64,000 nt of DNA. Origin: Patulibacter defluvii (GTDB taxonomy: Bacteria; Actinomycetota; Thermoleophilia; Solirubrobacterales; Solirubrobacteraceae). Every line of letters begins with the position of its first letter. Within the stretch, counting starts at the first letter, position 1. The notes under the pieces are model-generated. The model did no database searches. It saw nothing but the letters and a program-made list of their open reading frames with translations, and was not told where the DNA came from. Shown piece after piece: positions 47,786 to 56,242 of the stretch. The stretch is taken from NCBI RefSeq assembly GCF_034096925.1, contig NZ_JAWZSQ010000002.1:186001-250000 (forward strand). The letters run 5' to 3'. The translations under genes were made by a program, and so were the position numbers.

Positions 47786-48454
47786 GTGGCCGTGTCGCCT
47801 GAGCGCCCGCCCGCCGGCTCGGTCCCGCCCGGGCTCGGCCCGTCGCTGCGGGCCCGTCGCGAGGCCGCCGGCCTCAGCGCCCGCGCCCTCGCCCAGGCCG
47901 CCGGCGTCTCGCCGAGCCTGATCTCGCAGATCGAGCGCGAGCGGGCCAGCCCCTCGGTCGCCAGCCTCTACGCGATCGCCCGTGCGCTCGGGGTCTCGCT
48001 CGACGGGCTGCTGGCCGGCGAGCTGACCGCGCCCGCCCCGGCCCGCGTCAGCGTCCCCCGCGCCCAGCGCGACGGCGCCGCGCGCGAGCGGCCGCCCTCG
48101 TCGGGCCCCGTCCTGCGGGCCGCCGACCGGCCGGCGATCTCGCTCGCCACCGGCGTCTCGTGGGAGCGGCTGACCGCCGGCGAGGACCCGGAGGTCGAGT
48201 TCCTGGAGATGACCTACGAGGTCGGCGGGACCTCGTGCCGTGAGGACACGCTGATGCGCCACCGCGGCCGCGAGTACCTGGTGGTGATCGAGGGCCGGCT
48301 GGCGATCGCGATCGGCGACGAGGTCCACGAGCTGGACCCCGGCGACGCGCTGGTCTTCGACGCCGGCCGGCCGCACCGGCTGTGGACCGTCGGCAGCACG
48401 CCGGTGCGGGTGGTGACGGCGGTCGTCGGCCGCAGCGGCGCCGATCAGGCTTGA
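47786..48454 (+). CDS. XRE-family regulator with C-terminal cupin domain (copy 2)
   Basis: A 222-residue paralogue of the regulator near 46.5 kb, with HTH (LRARREAAGLSARALAQAAG, SPSLISQIERERASPS) and cupin (GREYLVVIEGRLAIAIGD, LDPGDALVFDAGRPHRLW). The start is GTG; a second GTG two codons later is possible. The inverted repeat CAGCAACGCTG lies 34 nt upstream and resembles one at the response-regulator promoter. The stop codon lies inside the left arm of a 16-bp inverted repeat. Confidence 0.88.
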   Translation: MAVSPERPPAGSVPPGLGPSLRARREAAGLSARALAQAAGVSPSLISQIERERASPSVASLYAIARALGVSLDGLLAGELTAPAPARVSVPRAQRDGAARERPPSSGPVLRAADRPAISLATGVSWERLTAGEDPEVEFLEMTYEVGGTSCREDTLMRHRGREYLVVIEGRLAIAIGDEVHELDPGDALVFDAGRPHRLWTVGSTPVRVVTAVVGRSGADQA

Positions 48455-48615
48455 TGGGTGATTCCGCGAAATCGTGGATGCGGGGTGCGTTCGGGGCGGA
48501 TGCGGGGCGCCGTCGGGTGCCGAGAGCCAGGCTGGTGGCCTGACCGAGGTGCCCGGTGGCGGATCCGCGCCGTCCGGGACGTGCATCGCGCCGCGAGAGC
48601 GCGGAATCACCCATC
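48453..48615. repeat. 16-bp terminal inverted repeat bounding a 131-bp gap
   Basis: GATGGGTGATTCCGCG at 48453-48468 and its exact reverse complement at 48600-48615. Each arm reaches the stop codon of a convergent gene. The interior has no gene; it holds a direct repeat of GGATGCGGGG (48476 region and 13-30 nt further on). The arrangement could be a long-range terminator or a remnant of a small mobile element. Confidence 0.65.
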
Positions 48616-49793
48616 TAGAGGCCGACGAAGCGGCCGTCCTCCTGCAGGACCTCGCCGTCGGCCCACAGCCGGCCGCCCTGGCGGAGGTCGCAGATCAGGT
48701 CCCAGTGGAGGGCGGAGACGTTGGCCCCGCCGGTCTCCGGGTAGGAGCGGCCGAGCGCGGTGTGGACGGTGCCGCCGATCTTCTCGTCGAAGAGGATCAC
48801 GCCGATCGCGCGGTCGATCCCGAAGTTGGTGCCGATCCCGACCTCGCCCAGCCGGCGGGCGCCCTCGTCGGTCCGCAGCGCGCGGCCGAGGTAGTCCTCG
48901 CCCTGGTCGGCCTGGAAGTCGACCACCTCGCCGTCCTCGAAGACCAGCTCGACGCCGGTCACCTCGACGCCGGCGGGGGAGGAGGGCACGGTGTAGCGGA
49001 TCCGGCCGCTGGCGCTGGCCTCGTGGGGGCCGGTGAAGACCTCGCCCGAGGGCATGTTGCGGCGGCCGTCGCTGTTGACCCAGGTGCGGCCGGCGACGTG
49101 CAGCGTCAGGTCGGTGCCGGGAGCCTCGATCCGCAGCTCCTCGACCTCCTCCAGCCGCTCGACCAGCCGCGCCTGGAACTGCCGCAGCCCGGTCCAGGCG
49201 CGGATCGGCTCGCGGTGGTCGAGGAAGGTCGCGCGGCGCACGAAGGCGGCCAGCTCGCCGAGCCCCATCCCCGCCTGGTCGGCCAGCGCGCGGGTCGGCC
49301 AGAGGGTCGTCGCCCAGCGCCGCGACAGCGTCAGCTCGCGGGCCTCGTGACGGCCACGGGCGGCGCGGGCCAGCCGGTCGGGGTCGATCTCCGCCAGCGC
49401 GCGGGTGTCCTCGGGCGCCTGGACCGAGAGCGAGGCGTCGGCCTGGCGGGCCTCCTCCAGCTGCAGCGGGGCGATCCCGTCCAGGTGGCGGTCGCGGGCG
49501 TGCTCGTAGAACGCGGCCACCTGGCCCGGCAGCTCGACCCGCAGCAGCGGCCACGCCTCCTGCTCCAGCAGCGCCCGCTGGAGCTCGATCAGCAGCGGTG
49601 CGGCGAGGTCGGTCGAGCGGACGAGCACCTGGTCGCCGGGCTCGCTCTCCAGGCAGTAGCCGACGAGCAGGTCGGCGAAGCGGGCGGCGTCCAGCTCGGC
49701 CGCGACCTCGGCCTGGTCGGCGGCTCGCTCGTCCCAGGGGCCGTCGTCCTGCTCCTCGTCGAGGTCGACGAAGTCGTGCGTGTCGTCGGTCAT
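48615..49793 (-). CDS. M29-family metalloaminopeptidase
   Basis: A 392-residue cytosolic aminopeptidase. Metal-ligand and active-site segments of the family are clear: MPSGEVFTGPHE (Glu ligand), GEVGIGTNFGIDRAIGVI, DEKIGGTVHTALGRSYPETGG (His and Tyr) and SALHWDLICDLR (His and Asp). It removes N-terminal residues from peptides, using two Co2+ or Zn2+ ions. The first 45 residues are acidic and specific to this protein. Its ATG overlaps the stop of the upstream hypothetical gene by 4 nt. Confidence 0.92.
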   Translation of the reverse strand: MTDDTHDFVDLDEEQDDGPWDERAADQAEVAAELDAARFADLLVGYCLESEPGDQVLVRSTDLAAPLLIELQRALLEQEAWPLLRVELPGQVAAFYEHARDRHLDGIAPLQLEEARQADASLSVQAPEDTRALAEIDPDRLARAARGRHEARELTLSRRWATTLWPTRALADQAGMGLGELAAFVRRATFLDHREPIRAWTGLRQFQARLVERLEEVEELRIEAPGTDLTLHVAGRTWVNSDGRRNMPSGEVFTGPHEASASGRIRYTVPSSPAGVEVTGVELVFEDGEVVDFQADQGEDYLGRALRTDEGARRLGEVGIGTNFGIDRAIGVILFDEKIGGTVHTALGRSYPETGGANVSALHWDLICDLRQGGRLWADGEVLQEDGRFVGL

Positions 49794-50152
49794 GGCGCCT
49801 GCATCTCGGGGAACCAGTCGGCCAGGTGGGCGCGGAGGGCGGTGCGGACCCAGGCCCGCTCCTCCGGCGACGCCACCCGGAACCGCATCAGGAGTTGCTT
49901 CTGGCCGGTCGTCGGGACGTCGTCGATCGTCCAGCCGACGACCAGCCGCTCGAAGAGGAACTCGACCGCCCGGTGCCAGGCGTCCTCGCGCGTGCTCGAC
50001 GCCTGGCCGGTGCCGCCGCCGAAGGTCTCGGCGTAGAGCGTCCGCGTGCGGGCCGTCATCGCGCAGCGCAGCTCGAGGACGTGGCGGCCGTCGTCGCTGC
50101 GCTGGTGGACGGTCGGCAGCTTCGGCGGGGTGTCCTTGCGCTTGCGGGCCAT
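49790..50152 (-). CDS. Hypothetical protein
   Basis: A 120-residue protein, basic at the N-terminus (MARKRKD), with a mixed alpha/beta pattern, a central Gly-rich GGGTGQ and a C-terminal Trp-containing helix. I do not recognise the family. It has no signal peptide or membrane segment. The 4-nt overlap with the aminopeptidase gene indicates one operon. Confidence 0.7.
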   Translation of the reverse strand: MARKRKDTPPKLPTVHQRSDDGRHVLELRCAMTARTRTLYAETFGGGTGQASSTREDAWHRAVEFLFERLVVGWTIDDVPTTGQKQLLMRFRVASPEERAWVRTALRAHLADWFPEMQAP

Positions 50153-50297
50153 GGCGGGCGGCCGCGACGCTCGCCGCGGCAGCGACGAGTCTACGCGCGC
50201 GCGGGGCGCCGCCGGCCCGCGCGGCCGTGGGAAGCGCTGGCGCGTCGACTAACGTCACCGGTGCCATGGACCGTGCCGCGACCTCCGACCTCCCCCG

Positions 50298-51302
50298 ATG
50301 AGCAGCGGTCGGGCGGCCAAGGAGCTGGGGCGCGGGGAGCGCGTGATCCCGGGGGTCTGGCGGCTGCGGCTGCCGCTGCCCTGGCCGGGCGTGCCGCACT
50401 GCAACGCCTGGGTGGTCGCGGCCGGCGACGGGGTCGTGCTGTTCGACACCGGGATGCACCAACCGGGCTCGATGGCGCACCTGGAGCGGGCGATGGACAT
50501 GGTCCACCTGCGGCCGGAGCTGGTCCGCCACGTGGTGATCACCCACGCCCACGTCGACCACTGCGGGCAGACGACGCCGATCGTGCTGCGGTCGGGCGCC
50601 GACGTCTGGTGCCACCCCGACCACGGCCACCTGACCAAGTGGCTGGCCGATCCCGACGCCTACTGGCAGCGGCGGGTCGAGGTGGCGCTGCAGTCGGGCG
50701 TGCCCGAGGAGCCGGTCCGCGCGCTGAGCGCCGCCCGCCGCAGCGACGACCTCGGGATCGCCGGGGCGCTGAAGGTCGACCACGAGCTGCGCGACGGGGT
50801 CGTGGTGACCACCGACCTGGGCCCGTTCACGACGATCGAGACGCCCGGCCACGCCCCGTCCCACGTCTGCCTGTTCAACGCCGAGCGGCGGATGCTGATC
50901 TCCGGCGACCACCTGCTGGGCCGGATCTCGCTCTACTTCGACTACGGCTACCGGCCCGATCCGGTCGGCGACTTCCTGACCTCGCTCGACAAGATCGAGC
51001 AGCTCGACGCGCGGCTGGTGCTGTCGGGCCACGGCCGCACCTTCACCGACGTCGAGGGCCACATCCGGGCCAACCGCGAGCTGGTCGCCGAGCGGCTGCG
51101 GCGGACCGAGGAGGCGCTCGGCGACGGCGAGCCGCGGACCGCGTTCGAGGTCGCGCCGCACACCTTCGGCGAGGCGATCACGCCCCAGAACGGCAGCTGG
51201 CTGCTGACCGAGATGCTCTGCCTGCTCGACCACCTGGTGGCCCAGGGGCGGGTCGAGAAGGTCGACAGCACGCCCGACCGCTTCCGCCGCGTCGCCGGCT
51301 GA
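50298..51302 (+). CDS. Metallo-beta-lactamase-fold hydrolase
   Basis: A 334-residue protein with the zinc motif THAHVDHCGQT, the next His in ETPGHAPSHV, the bridging Asp in SGDHLLG and a late His in LSGHGRTFTD. The C-terminal 90 residues form a helical extension seen in hydrolases that act on thioesters or lactones. No signal peptide is visible. The start ATG follows CCCCCG with no good Shine-Dalgarno. Its substrate is unknown. Confidence 0.88.
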   Translation: MSSGRAAKELGRGERVIPGVWRLRLPLPWPGVPHCNAWVVAAGDGVVLFDTGMHQPGSMAHLERAMDMVHLRPELVRHVVITHAHVDHCGQTTPIVLRSGADVWCHPDHGHLTKWLADPDAYWQRRVEVALQSGVPEEPVRALSAARRSDDLGIAGALKVDHELRDGVVVTTDLGPFTTIETPGHAPSHVCLFNAERRMLISGDHLLGRISLYFDYGYRPDPVGDFLTSLDKIEQLDARLVLSGHGRTFTDVEGHIRANRELVAERLRRTEEALGDGEPRTAFEVAPHTFGEAITPQNGSWLLTEMLCLLDHLVAQGRVEKVDSTPDRFRRVAG

Positions 51303-51312
51303 CGGGCCGAGG

Positions 51313-51338
51313 ACGACCCCGCCGGCCGGCGGGGTCGT
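51313..51338. repeat. Perfect 26-bp palindrome upstream of metF
   Basis: A 13+13 bp perfect palindrome with half-site ACGACCCCGCCGG and no loop. It begins 11 nt after one stop codon and ends 15 nt before the metF ATG, touching a -10-like TACCAT. It may be a terminator for the upstream gene, an operator for metF, or both. Confidence 0.65.
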
Positions 51339-51343
51339 ACCAT
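51338..51343 (+). promoter_or_regulatory. -10 hexamer (TACCAT) 15 nt before metF
   Basis: Spacing predicts a leader of about 3 nt. The 26-bp palindrome covers the spacer and -35 region. Confidence 0.4.
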
Positions 51344-51352
51344 TCGCCGACG

Positions 51353-52279
51353 ATGCGCATCGACGAGATCATCGCCGCGGCGGACGAGCCGTCGTTCTCC
51401 TTCGAGTTCTTCCCGCCGAAGACCGACGAGGCCGAGGAGCGGCTGCACGAGGCGCTGGAGACGCTGCGCGAGCTGCGGCCGTCGTTCGTCTCGGTCACCT
51501 ACGGCGCGGGCGGCAGCGGCCGCGACCGCACGATCAACGTGGTCAAGAACCTGCGCGAGCAGCACGGGCTCGAGGCGATGGCGCACTTCACCTGCGTCGG
51601 CGGGACGAAGGACGAGATCCGCGAGATCCTCGGCCAGATGCGCGACGCCGGGATCGACAACGTGCTGGCGCTGCGCGGCGACCCGCCCGGGGGCGAGGGC
51701 CGCTTCGAGCCGATCCCCGGCGGCTTCGGCTCCTCGCCCGAGCTGACCCGGCTGATCGCCGACGAGTTCGACTTCACGATCGGCGGCGCTGCCTACCCCG
51801 AACCGCACCCCGACGCCCGCCACGCCGACGACGACGTCGAGACGGCGAAGGCGAAGGTCGCGGCCGGCGCCCGCTTCCTGATCACCCAGATCTTCTTCGA
51901 CAACCGCGACTACTACGCGTTCGTCGAGCGGCTGCGGGCCGAGGGCGTCGACGTCCCGGTGATCCCGGGCATCCTGCCGATCACCGCGATCGGCCAGGCC
52001 CGCGGCTTCGCCAAGAAGATCGGCGCCCGGATCCCCGAGGGGCTGGAGCGCGAGCTGGACCTGCGCGAGGACGATCCGGACGCGATCAAGGACCTCGGCG
52101 TCAGCTACGCGACCCTCCAGTGCGCCGACCTGCTGGCCCACGGCGCCCCGGGCATCCACTTCATCACGATGAACCGCAGTCCCTCGACGCGGGCGATCCT
52201 CTCGTCGCTGCGGCTCCACCGCCCCTGGGAGCGGTCGCCGTTCGCCGCGGCGGGCGAGGGCGCCGGCGCGGCGCGGTAG
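51353..52279 (+). CDS. metF: Methylenetetrahydrofolate reductase
   Basis: A 308-residue FAD enzyme of the MetF family that makes 5-methyl-THF for methionine synthesis. Motifs are FEFFPPKTDEAEERL with the catalytic Glu, VTYGAGGSGRDRT, LALRGDPP, and FLITQIFFDNRDYYAFVERL followed by IPGILPI. Length is normal for the bacterial enzyme, with a short Ala/Gly-rich tail. An open frame continues upstream in the same phase but is not protein-like. Confidence 0.95.
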   Translation: MRIDEIIAAADEPSFSFEFFPPKTDEAEERLHEALETLRELRPSFVSVTYGAGGSGRDRTINVVKNLREQHGLEAMAHFTCVGGTKDEIREILGQMRDAGIDNVLALRGDPPGGEGRFEPIPGGFGSSPELTRLIADEFDFTIGGAAYPEPHPDARHADDDVETAKAKVAAGARFLITQIFFDNRDYYAFVERLRAEGVDVPVIPGILPITAIGQARGFAKKIGARIPEGLERELDLREDDPDAIKDLGVSYATLQCADLLAHGAPGIHFITMNRSPSTRAILSSLRLHRPWERSPFAAAGEGAGAAR

Positions 52280-52334
52280 GGTCCACGCCGAGGACGTGGA
52301 CAGCGTCCAAACGGACGATTTCAGGAGACGCGGC

Positions 52335-52571
52335 ATGGTGGACTTCAAGAAGCTCGTCGGCCAGGCGAAGGACTTCGCCGGCAAGAACGAGGAGAAGATC
52401 GAGAGCGCGATCGACAAGGCCGCGAAGCTCGCCGACGAGAAGACCGGCGGCAAGCACCGCGACAAGATCAGCGGTGGCGCCGAGAAGCTGAAGGACGCGA
52501 TCGACAAGGCGACGCCGGAGGAGCCCGCCAAGGGCCAGGCCGACGCCGGCAACGCCGAGGGCGGCCGCTGA
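52335..52571 (+). CDS. Rv0909/MT0933-like antitoxin
   Basis: A 78-residue, highly charged helical protein. The pattern MVDFKKLVGQAKDFAGKNEE, IDKAAKLADEKTGGKHRDKI matches the Rv0909-type antitoxin family of actinobacteria. An AGGAGA ribosome-binding site lies 7 nt before the ATG. No recognisable toxin is adjacent: the next gene is a YgjP-type metalloprotease and the previous one is metF. It may be a solitary stress protein rather than an active antitoxin. Confidence 0.82.
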   Translation: MVDFKKLVGQAKDFAGKNEEKIESAIDKAAKLADEKTGGKHRDKISGGAEKLKDAIDKATPEEPAKGQADAGNAEGGR

Positions 52572-53275
52572 GCGGCGCCGACGCGGCGGCGGCCCCGCTG
52601 CCGCCGCACACCGTCCGCCGCTCACGGCGGGCGCGCCGGGCCTCGGTCCGGATCGAGCCCGACCGCGGGCTGGTGGTGGTGCTGCCGGCCCGCGCCCCGG
52701 CGCGCGAGGCCGACCGCGTGCTGCGCGAGCTGGCCGGCTGGATCGCCCCGCGGCTGGCCGAGCTGGATGCCCGCCGGCTGGCCTTCGCCGCCCGCCGCGC
52801 CGACGGCCTGCCGTTCGGCGACGAGACGCTGACCGTCGTCCCCGAGCCGGGCCGCACGCGGGTCCACCGCGACGGCGAGCGGCTGCTGGCGCCGGCCGAC
52901 CCGGCTCGTCGCGACCGGGCGCTGGAGGCCTGGTACCGGGCCCGCGCCCGCGAGCGGGCCGAGCCGCTGCTGACCACCGCGGCGGCCGTCCTCGACCGGC
53001 GGGTGGCGCGGCTGCGGATCACCGACACCCGCAGCCGCTGGGGCAGCTGCTCCAGCAGCGGCACGATCAGCCTCTCGTGGCGGCTGCTGCTGGCGCCGGA
53101 CGCCTGCCTCGACTACGTGGTCTGGCACGAGGCCTGCCACCTGGTCCACGCCCACCACGGGCCGGCCTTCTGGCGGCTGCTGGAGCAGCACCGGCCGGGC
53201 TGGCGCGAGCCCGCCGCCTGGCTCCGCGAGCACGGCGGCGACCTGCGGCTGTACCTGGCGCCGGCCTCAGGCTGA
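52568..53275 (+). CDS. YgjP/WssP-type zinc metalloprotease (DUF45)
   Basis: A protein of about 235 residues. The N-terminal segment VRRSRRARRASVRIEPD is typical of the family, and the C-terminal zinc site is WHEACHLVHAHHGPAFW, with the usual TDTRSRWGSCSSSG just before it. The family signature begins 17 codons upstream of the first ordinary start codon (GTG at 52673). No ATG, GTG or TTG exists in frame before it, and a CTG that overlaps the antitoxin stop (CTGA) is the best candidate start. The function is peptidase-like but not established. Confidence 0.8.
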   Translation: MSGADAAAAPLPPHTVRRSRRARRASVRIEPDRGLVVVLPARAPAREADRVLRELAGWIAPRLAELDARRLAFAARRADGLPFGDETLTVVPEPGRTRVHRDGERLLAPADPARRDRALEAWYRARARERAEPLLTTAAAVLDRRVARLRITDTRSRWGSCSSSGTISLSWRLLLAPDACLDYVVWHEACHLVHAHHGPAFWRLLEQHRPGWREPAAWLREHGGDLRLYLAPASG

Positions 53276-53581
53276 CGGCGCGCCGGCGTCCGCGTCGACG
53301 ACCACGTTCCACGGCTCGACGCTCCACTCCGGCACCAGCCCGGCCCGCACGTAGGGGTCCTCGGCGATCAGCGCCTCGGCGGCCTCGCGGTCGCGGACCC
53401 GGAGCACGATCGCGGCCCCGGTCGGCGGGTTGCCGGTCGCCCCGGCCAACCGCAGCAGGCCGCGCTCGGCCAGCCCCCGCAGGTGCTCCAGGTGGGCGGG
53501 GCGGTGCGGCCCCCGCAGGGTCTCGATCTGCTCGACGTAGCGGTAGAGGACGAGGAACTGCTCGCCGGCGTCGCTGCTCAT
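53267..53581 (-). CDS. YciI-like protein
   Basis: A 104-residue alpha/beta protein with FLVLYRYVEQIETLRGPHRPAHLEHL at the N-terminus and the family pattern AEALIAEDPYVRAGLV towards the end. The conserved His/Asp pair (HLEHL, EDPY) matches the proposed active site of YciI proteins, whose function is unclear. Its 3' end overlaps the convergent protease gene by 9 nt. Confidence 0.85.
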   Translation of the reverse strand: MSSDAGEQFLVLYRYVEQIETLRGPHRPAHLEHLRGLAERGLLRLAGATGNPPTGAAIVLRVRDREAAEALIAEDPYVRAGLVPEWSVEPWNVVVDADAGAPSA

Positions 53582-53599
53582 GGCCGACAGCGAAGCAGG

Positions 53600-54637
53600 T
53601 CAGGCGCCGCGCAGCGATCCCGGCGTCGTCCCCGTCCAGCGCTTGAAGGCGTGGGAGAAGGCGGCGGCGTCGTTGTAGCCGAGGTGGGCGGCGACCTCCT
53701 GGACCGAGAGCCCGGCCTCGACCAGCAGGTTGCGGGCCAGCGTCTCGTGGACCTCGTCGCGCAGCGCCCGGAAGGTGGTGCCCTCGTCGGCCAGCCGCCG
53801 CCGCAGCGTCCGCGGGTGGACGTGCATCCGGGCGGCGATCGCCGGCAGGCCGGTCGCCGCGCGCGAGGTCAGCAGCATCGCCCGCACCCGCGAGACGGTC
53901 GTGCCCGGCTCGTGGCGGCGGCCGAGCATCTCGGTCAGGTCGCGCTCGAGCGCGCGGACGGTGGCGGCGTCGGCCTGCGGCAGCGGCTGGTCGAGCACCG
54001 CCGGCGGCAGGTGGAGGACGTGGGCCGCGGCGCCGCCGACCAGCTCGACCTCGGGCAGCGCGCGGTGCAGCGCGCGGGCGCGGGCGCCGGTGAAGGTCGT
54101 CTCGACCCGCAGCGGCATGCTGCGGCCGAAGGCGACCGGCGCCAGCGAGACGATCTTGGTCAGCTCGCGCTCGACGAAGAAGCCGCGGGCGTCGGCGGGG
54201 ATCTCGGCGTCGCCCAGCACCACGTGGCCACCGCGGCGGTCCTCGGCGAAGTCAGCCTGGATGAACGCGAACGAGAGCTGGGCGTAGCGGACGCCCAGCC
54301 GCAGCGCCTCGCGGACGGTCGGGCTGGCCATCAGCGCGAAGCCCCAGAGCCCGAGCGCGCCGACCGTGTAGCGGCGGCCGGCCTCGACGCCGAGCCCCGG
54401 CCGGTCGCCGACCGAGCGCAGCAGGTTGCGGGCGATCGCCAGCTCCTGCCCGGCCTCGATCAGCCGGTCGGGGTCGTCGAGGTCGGCGCGGTCGACGCCG
54501 CTGCCGGCCAGGCACGCCTCCGCCGTGACGCCGTGGTCGGCGGCGACGGCCAGGATCAGCCGCACCCCGGCGGTGCCGCGGCGGTAGTCCCACGAGGGTC
54601 GGTTCGGCGGAGCGTCCACGCGCTGTCCTCGATTCAC
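53600..54637 (-). CDS. AraC-family transcriptional regulator
   Basis: A 345-residue regulator. The N-terminal 200 residues match the arabinose-binding-like domain of the OruR/MmsR branch; the C-terminal 100 residues are two AraC helix-turn-helix motifs (ARMHVHPRTLRRRLADEG and VQEVAAHLGYNDAAAFSHAFKRWTGTTP). It is divergent from the Baeyer-Villiger-type monooxygenase gene and probably controls it. The start is GTG with an alternative further in. Confidence 0.9.
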   Translation of the reverse strand: MNRGQRVDAPPNRPSWDYRRGTAGVRLILAVAADHGVTAEACLAGSGVDRADLDDPDRLIEAGQELAIARNLLRSVGDRPGLGVEAGRRYTVGALGLWGFALMASPTVREALRLGVRYAQLSFAFIQADFAEDRRGGHVVLGDAEIPADARGFFVERELTKIVSLAPVAFGRSMPLRVETTFTGARARALHRALPEVELVGGAAAHVLHLPPAVLDQPLPQADAATVRALERDLTEMLGRRHEPGTTVSRVRAMLLTSRAATGLPAIAARMHVHPRTLRRRLADEGTTFRALRDEVHETLARNLLVEAGLSVQEVAAHLGYNDAAAFSHAFKRWTGTTPGSLRGA

Positions 54638-54730
54638 AAGACTACGTCAGGCGCGCGCATGGTCGCCGGCGGCCGGCGCGCCTACGGTGGTGCGGCAGGA
54701 TCCGCTCCGCGACCCGAGGACCGTCCGCCG

Positions 54731-56242
54731 ATGACCGCCACCACCCCCTCCGTGCCCGTCCGCCCGCTGCGGGTCGCGATCGTCGGCGCCGGCTTCGGCG
54801 GCCTGGCGACCGCGATCGAGCTGAAGCGCCACGGCGTTGCCGACTTCACCGTCTTCGAGCGCCACGACCACGTCGGCGGCGTCTGGCAGGCCAACTCCTA
54901 CCCCGGCGCGGCCTGCGACGTGCCGTCGATCATCTACCAGTTCTCCTACGCGCTGAACGAGGACTGGAAGCGCCGCTTCGGCTCGCAGGCCGAGATCCGC
55001 GCCTACCTCGACGACGTCGCCCGCCGCTTCGGGATCCTCGACCACGTCCGCTTCGGGACCGCGGTCGAGGCCGCCGAGCACGACGACGCCAACGGCACCT
55101 GGACGCTGACCCTGGCCGACGGCCGCCGCGAGACCTTCGACGTCGTCGCCTGCGCCAACGGCCAGCTGAGCCGGCCGAAGATCCCCGACGTCCCCGGCCG
55201 CGAGGACTTCGCCGGCGCCCAGTTCCACTCCGCCCAGTGGGACCACGGGGTCGACCTGCGCGGCAAGCGGGTGGCGGTCGTCGGCAGCGGCGCCAGCGCG
55301 GTCCAGATCGTGCCGGCGATCGTCGATCAGGCCGCGCACGTGACCGTCGTCCAGCGCTCGGCGAACTGGATCGTCAACAAGTACGACTGGACCCCGTCGC
55401 GGCTGGAGCAGGTGCTGCTGACCCGGATCCCGCTGCTGATGCAGCTCTACCACCTGGCGATGTGGTGGTGGTTCGAGGCCCGGGTGCCGCTGATCTACCG
55501 CTGGATCGACCCGGTCCGGCGGCTGTGGGAGGCGCACCTGCGGCGCTCGATCCGGCGCAAGGTCGGCGATCCGGCGAAGGCCGCCGCGGTCACCCCCGAC
55601 TACGCGCTCGGCTGCAACCGGGTGCTGCTCTCCAGCCAGTGGTACCCGACGATCGCCCGCGACGACGTCTCGGTGGTCGCCGCCGGGGTCGAGCGGGTCA
55701 CGCCCGAGAGCCTGGTGACCAGCGACGGGACCGCGGTCGCGGCCGACGTGATCGTCTGGTCGACCGGCTTCACCCCGACCGAGTACCTGGCGCCGATGCG
55801 GATCCGCGGCCGCGAGGGCCGCGACCTGCACGAGCAGTGGGCGGACGGGCCCGAGGCCTACCTGGGCCTGGCCACGCCCGGCTTCCCGAACCTGTTCATG
55901 GTCTACGGGCCGAACACCGGCAGCCTGACCAACACGATCATCTTCCTGCTCGAGAAGCAGGCGGCCTACATCCGCCAGGCGGTCGAGCACCTGCGGGCCG
56001 CCGACGTGGCCGCGGTCGAGGTCCGCGAGGACGTCCACCGGCGCTACAACGAGCAGGTCCAGGCGCGGCTGCAGCGGACGGTCTTCACCACCGGCTGCCC
56101 CGGCTGGTACGCGACCGCCAGCGGCAAGGTGACCCAGGTCTGGCCCGGATCGCACGTCGCCTACGGCCGCGCGACGGCCCGCTTCCGGCCCGAGGAGTAC
56201 CACCAGCACCCGCGCGTGCCGGCCTCGGCGCCGGTCGCCTGA
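54731..56242 (+). CDS. Flavin-containing Baeyer-Villiger-type monooxygenase
   Basis: A 503-residue FAD/NADPH enzyme. The FAD-binding loop is IVGAGFGGLA, the NADPH loop VVGSGASAVQ, and the Baeyer-Villiger fingerprint FxGxxxHxxxWD is complete (FAGAQFHSAQWDH, about residues 161-173). Around residues 220-270 there is a Trp-rich stretch (MWWWFEARVPL) that may contact the membrane. It would insert oxygen into a ketone to make an ester or lactone. The CoA ligase gene downstream and the AraC gene upstream suggest a small ketone-degradation unit. Confidence 0.9.
   Translation: MTATTPSVPVRPLRVAIVGAGFGGLATAIELKRHGVADFTVFERHDHVGGVWQANSYPGAACDVPSIIYQFSYALNEDWKRRFGSQAEIRAYLDDVARRFGILDHVRFGTAVEAAEHDDANGTWTLTLADGRRETFDVVACANGQLSRPKIPDVPGREDFAGAQFHSAQWDHGVDLRGKRVAVVGSGASAVQIVPAIVDQAAHVTVVQRSANWIVNKYDWTPSRLEQVLLTRIPLLMQLYHLAMWWWFEARVPLIYRWIDPVRRLWEAHLRRSIRRKVGDPAKAAAVTPDYALGCNRVLLSSQWYPTIARDDVSVVAAGVERVTPESLVTSDGTAVAADVIVWSTGFTPTEYLAPMRIRGREGRDLHEQWADGPEAYLGLATPGFPNLFMVYGPNTGSLTNTIIFLLEKQAAYIRQAVEHLRAADVAAVEVREDVHRRYNEQVQARLQRTVFTTGCPGWYATASGKVTQVWPGSHVAYGRATARFRPEEYHQHPRVPASAPVA

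Noticed and set aside
29551..48454. Recent horizontal transfer of the catabolic island
   Set aside because: GC content and codon use look the same as in the mrp and polyamine operons, and there is no integrase, transposase, tRNA gene or flanking direct repeat. Older transfer cannot be excluded.
48469..48599. A small gene inside the inverted-repeat gap
   Set aside because: No frame gives a protein with a plausible start and composition; the segment is short and contains internal direct repeats.
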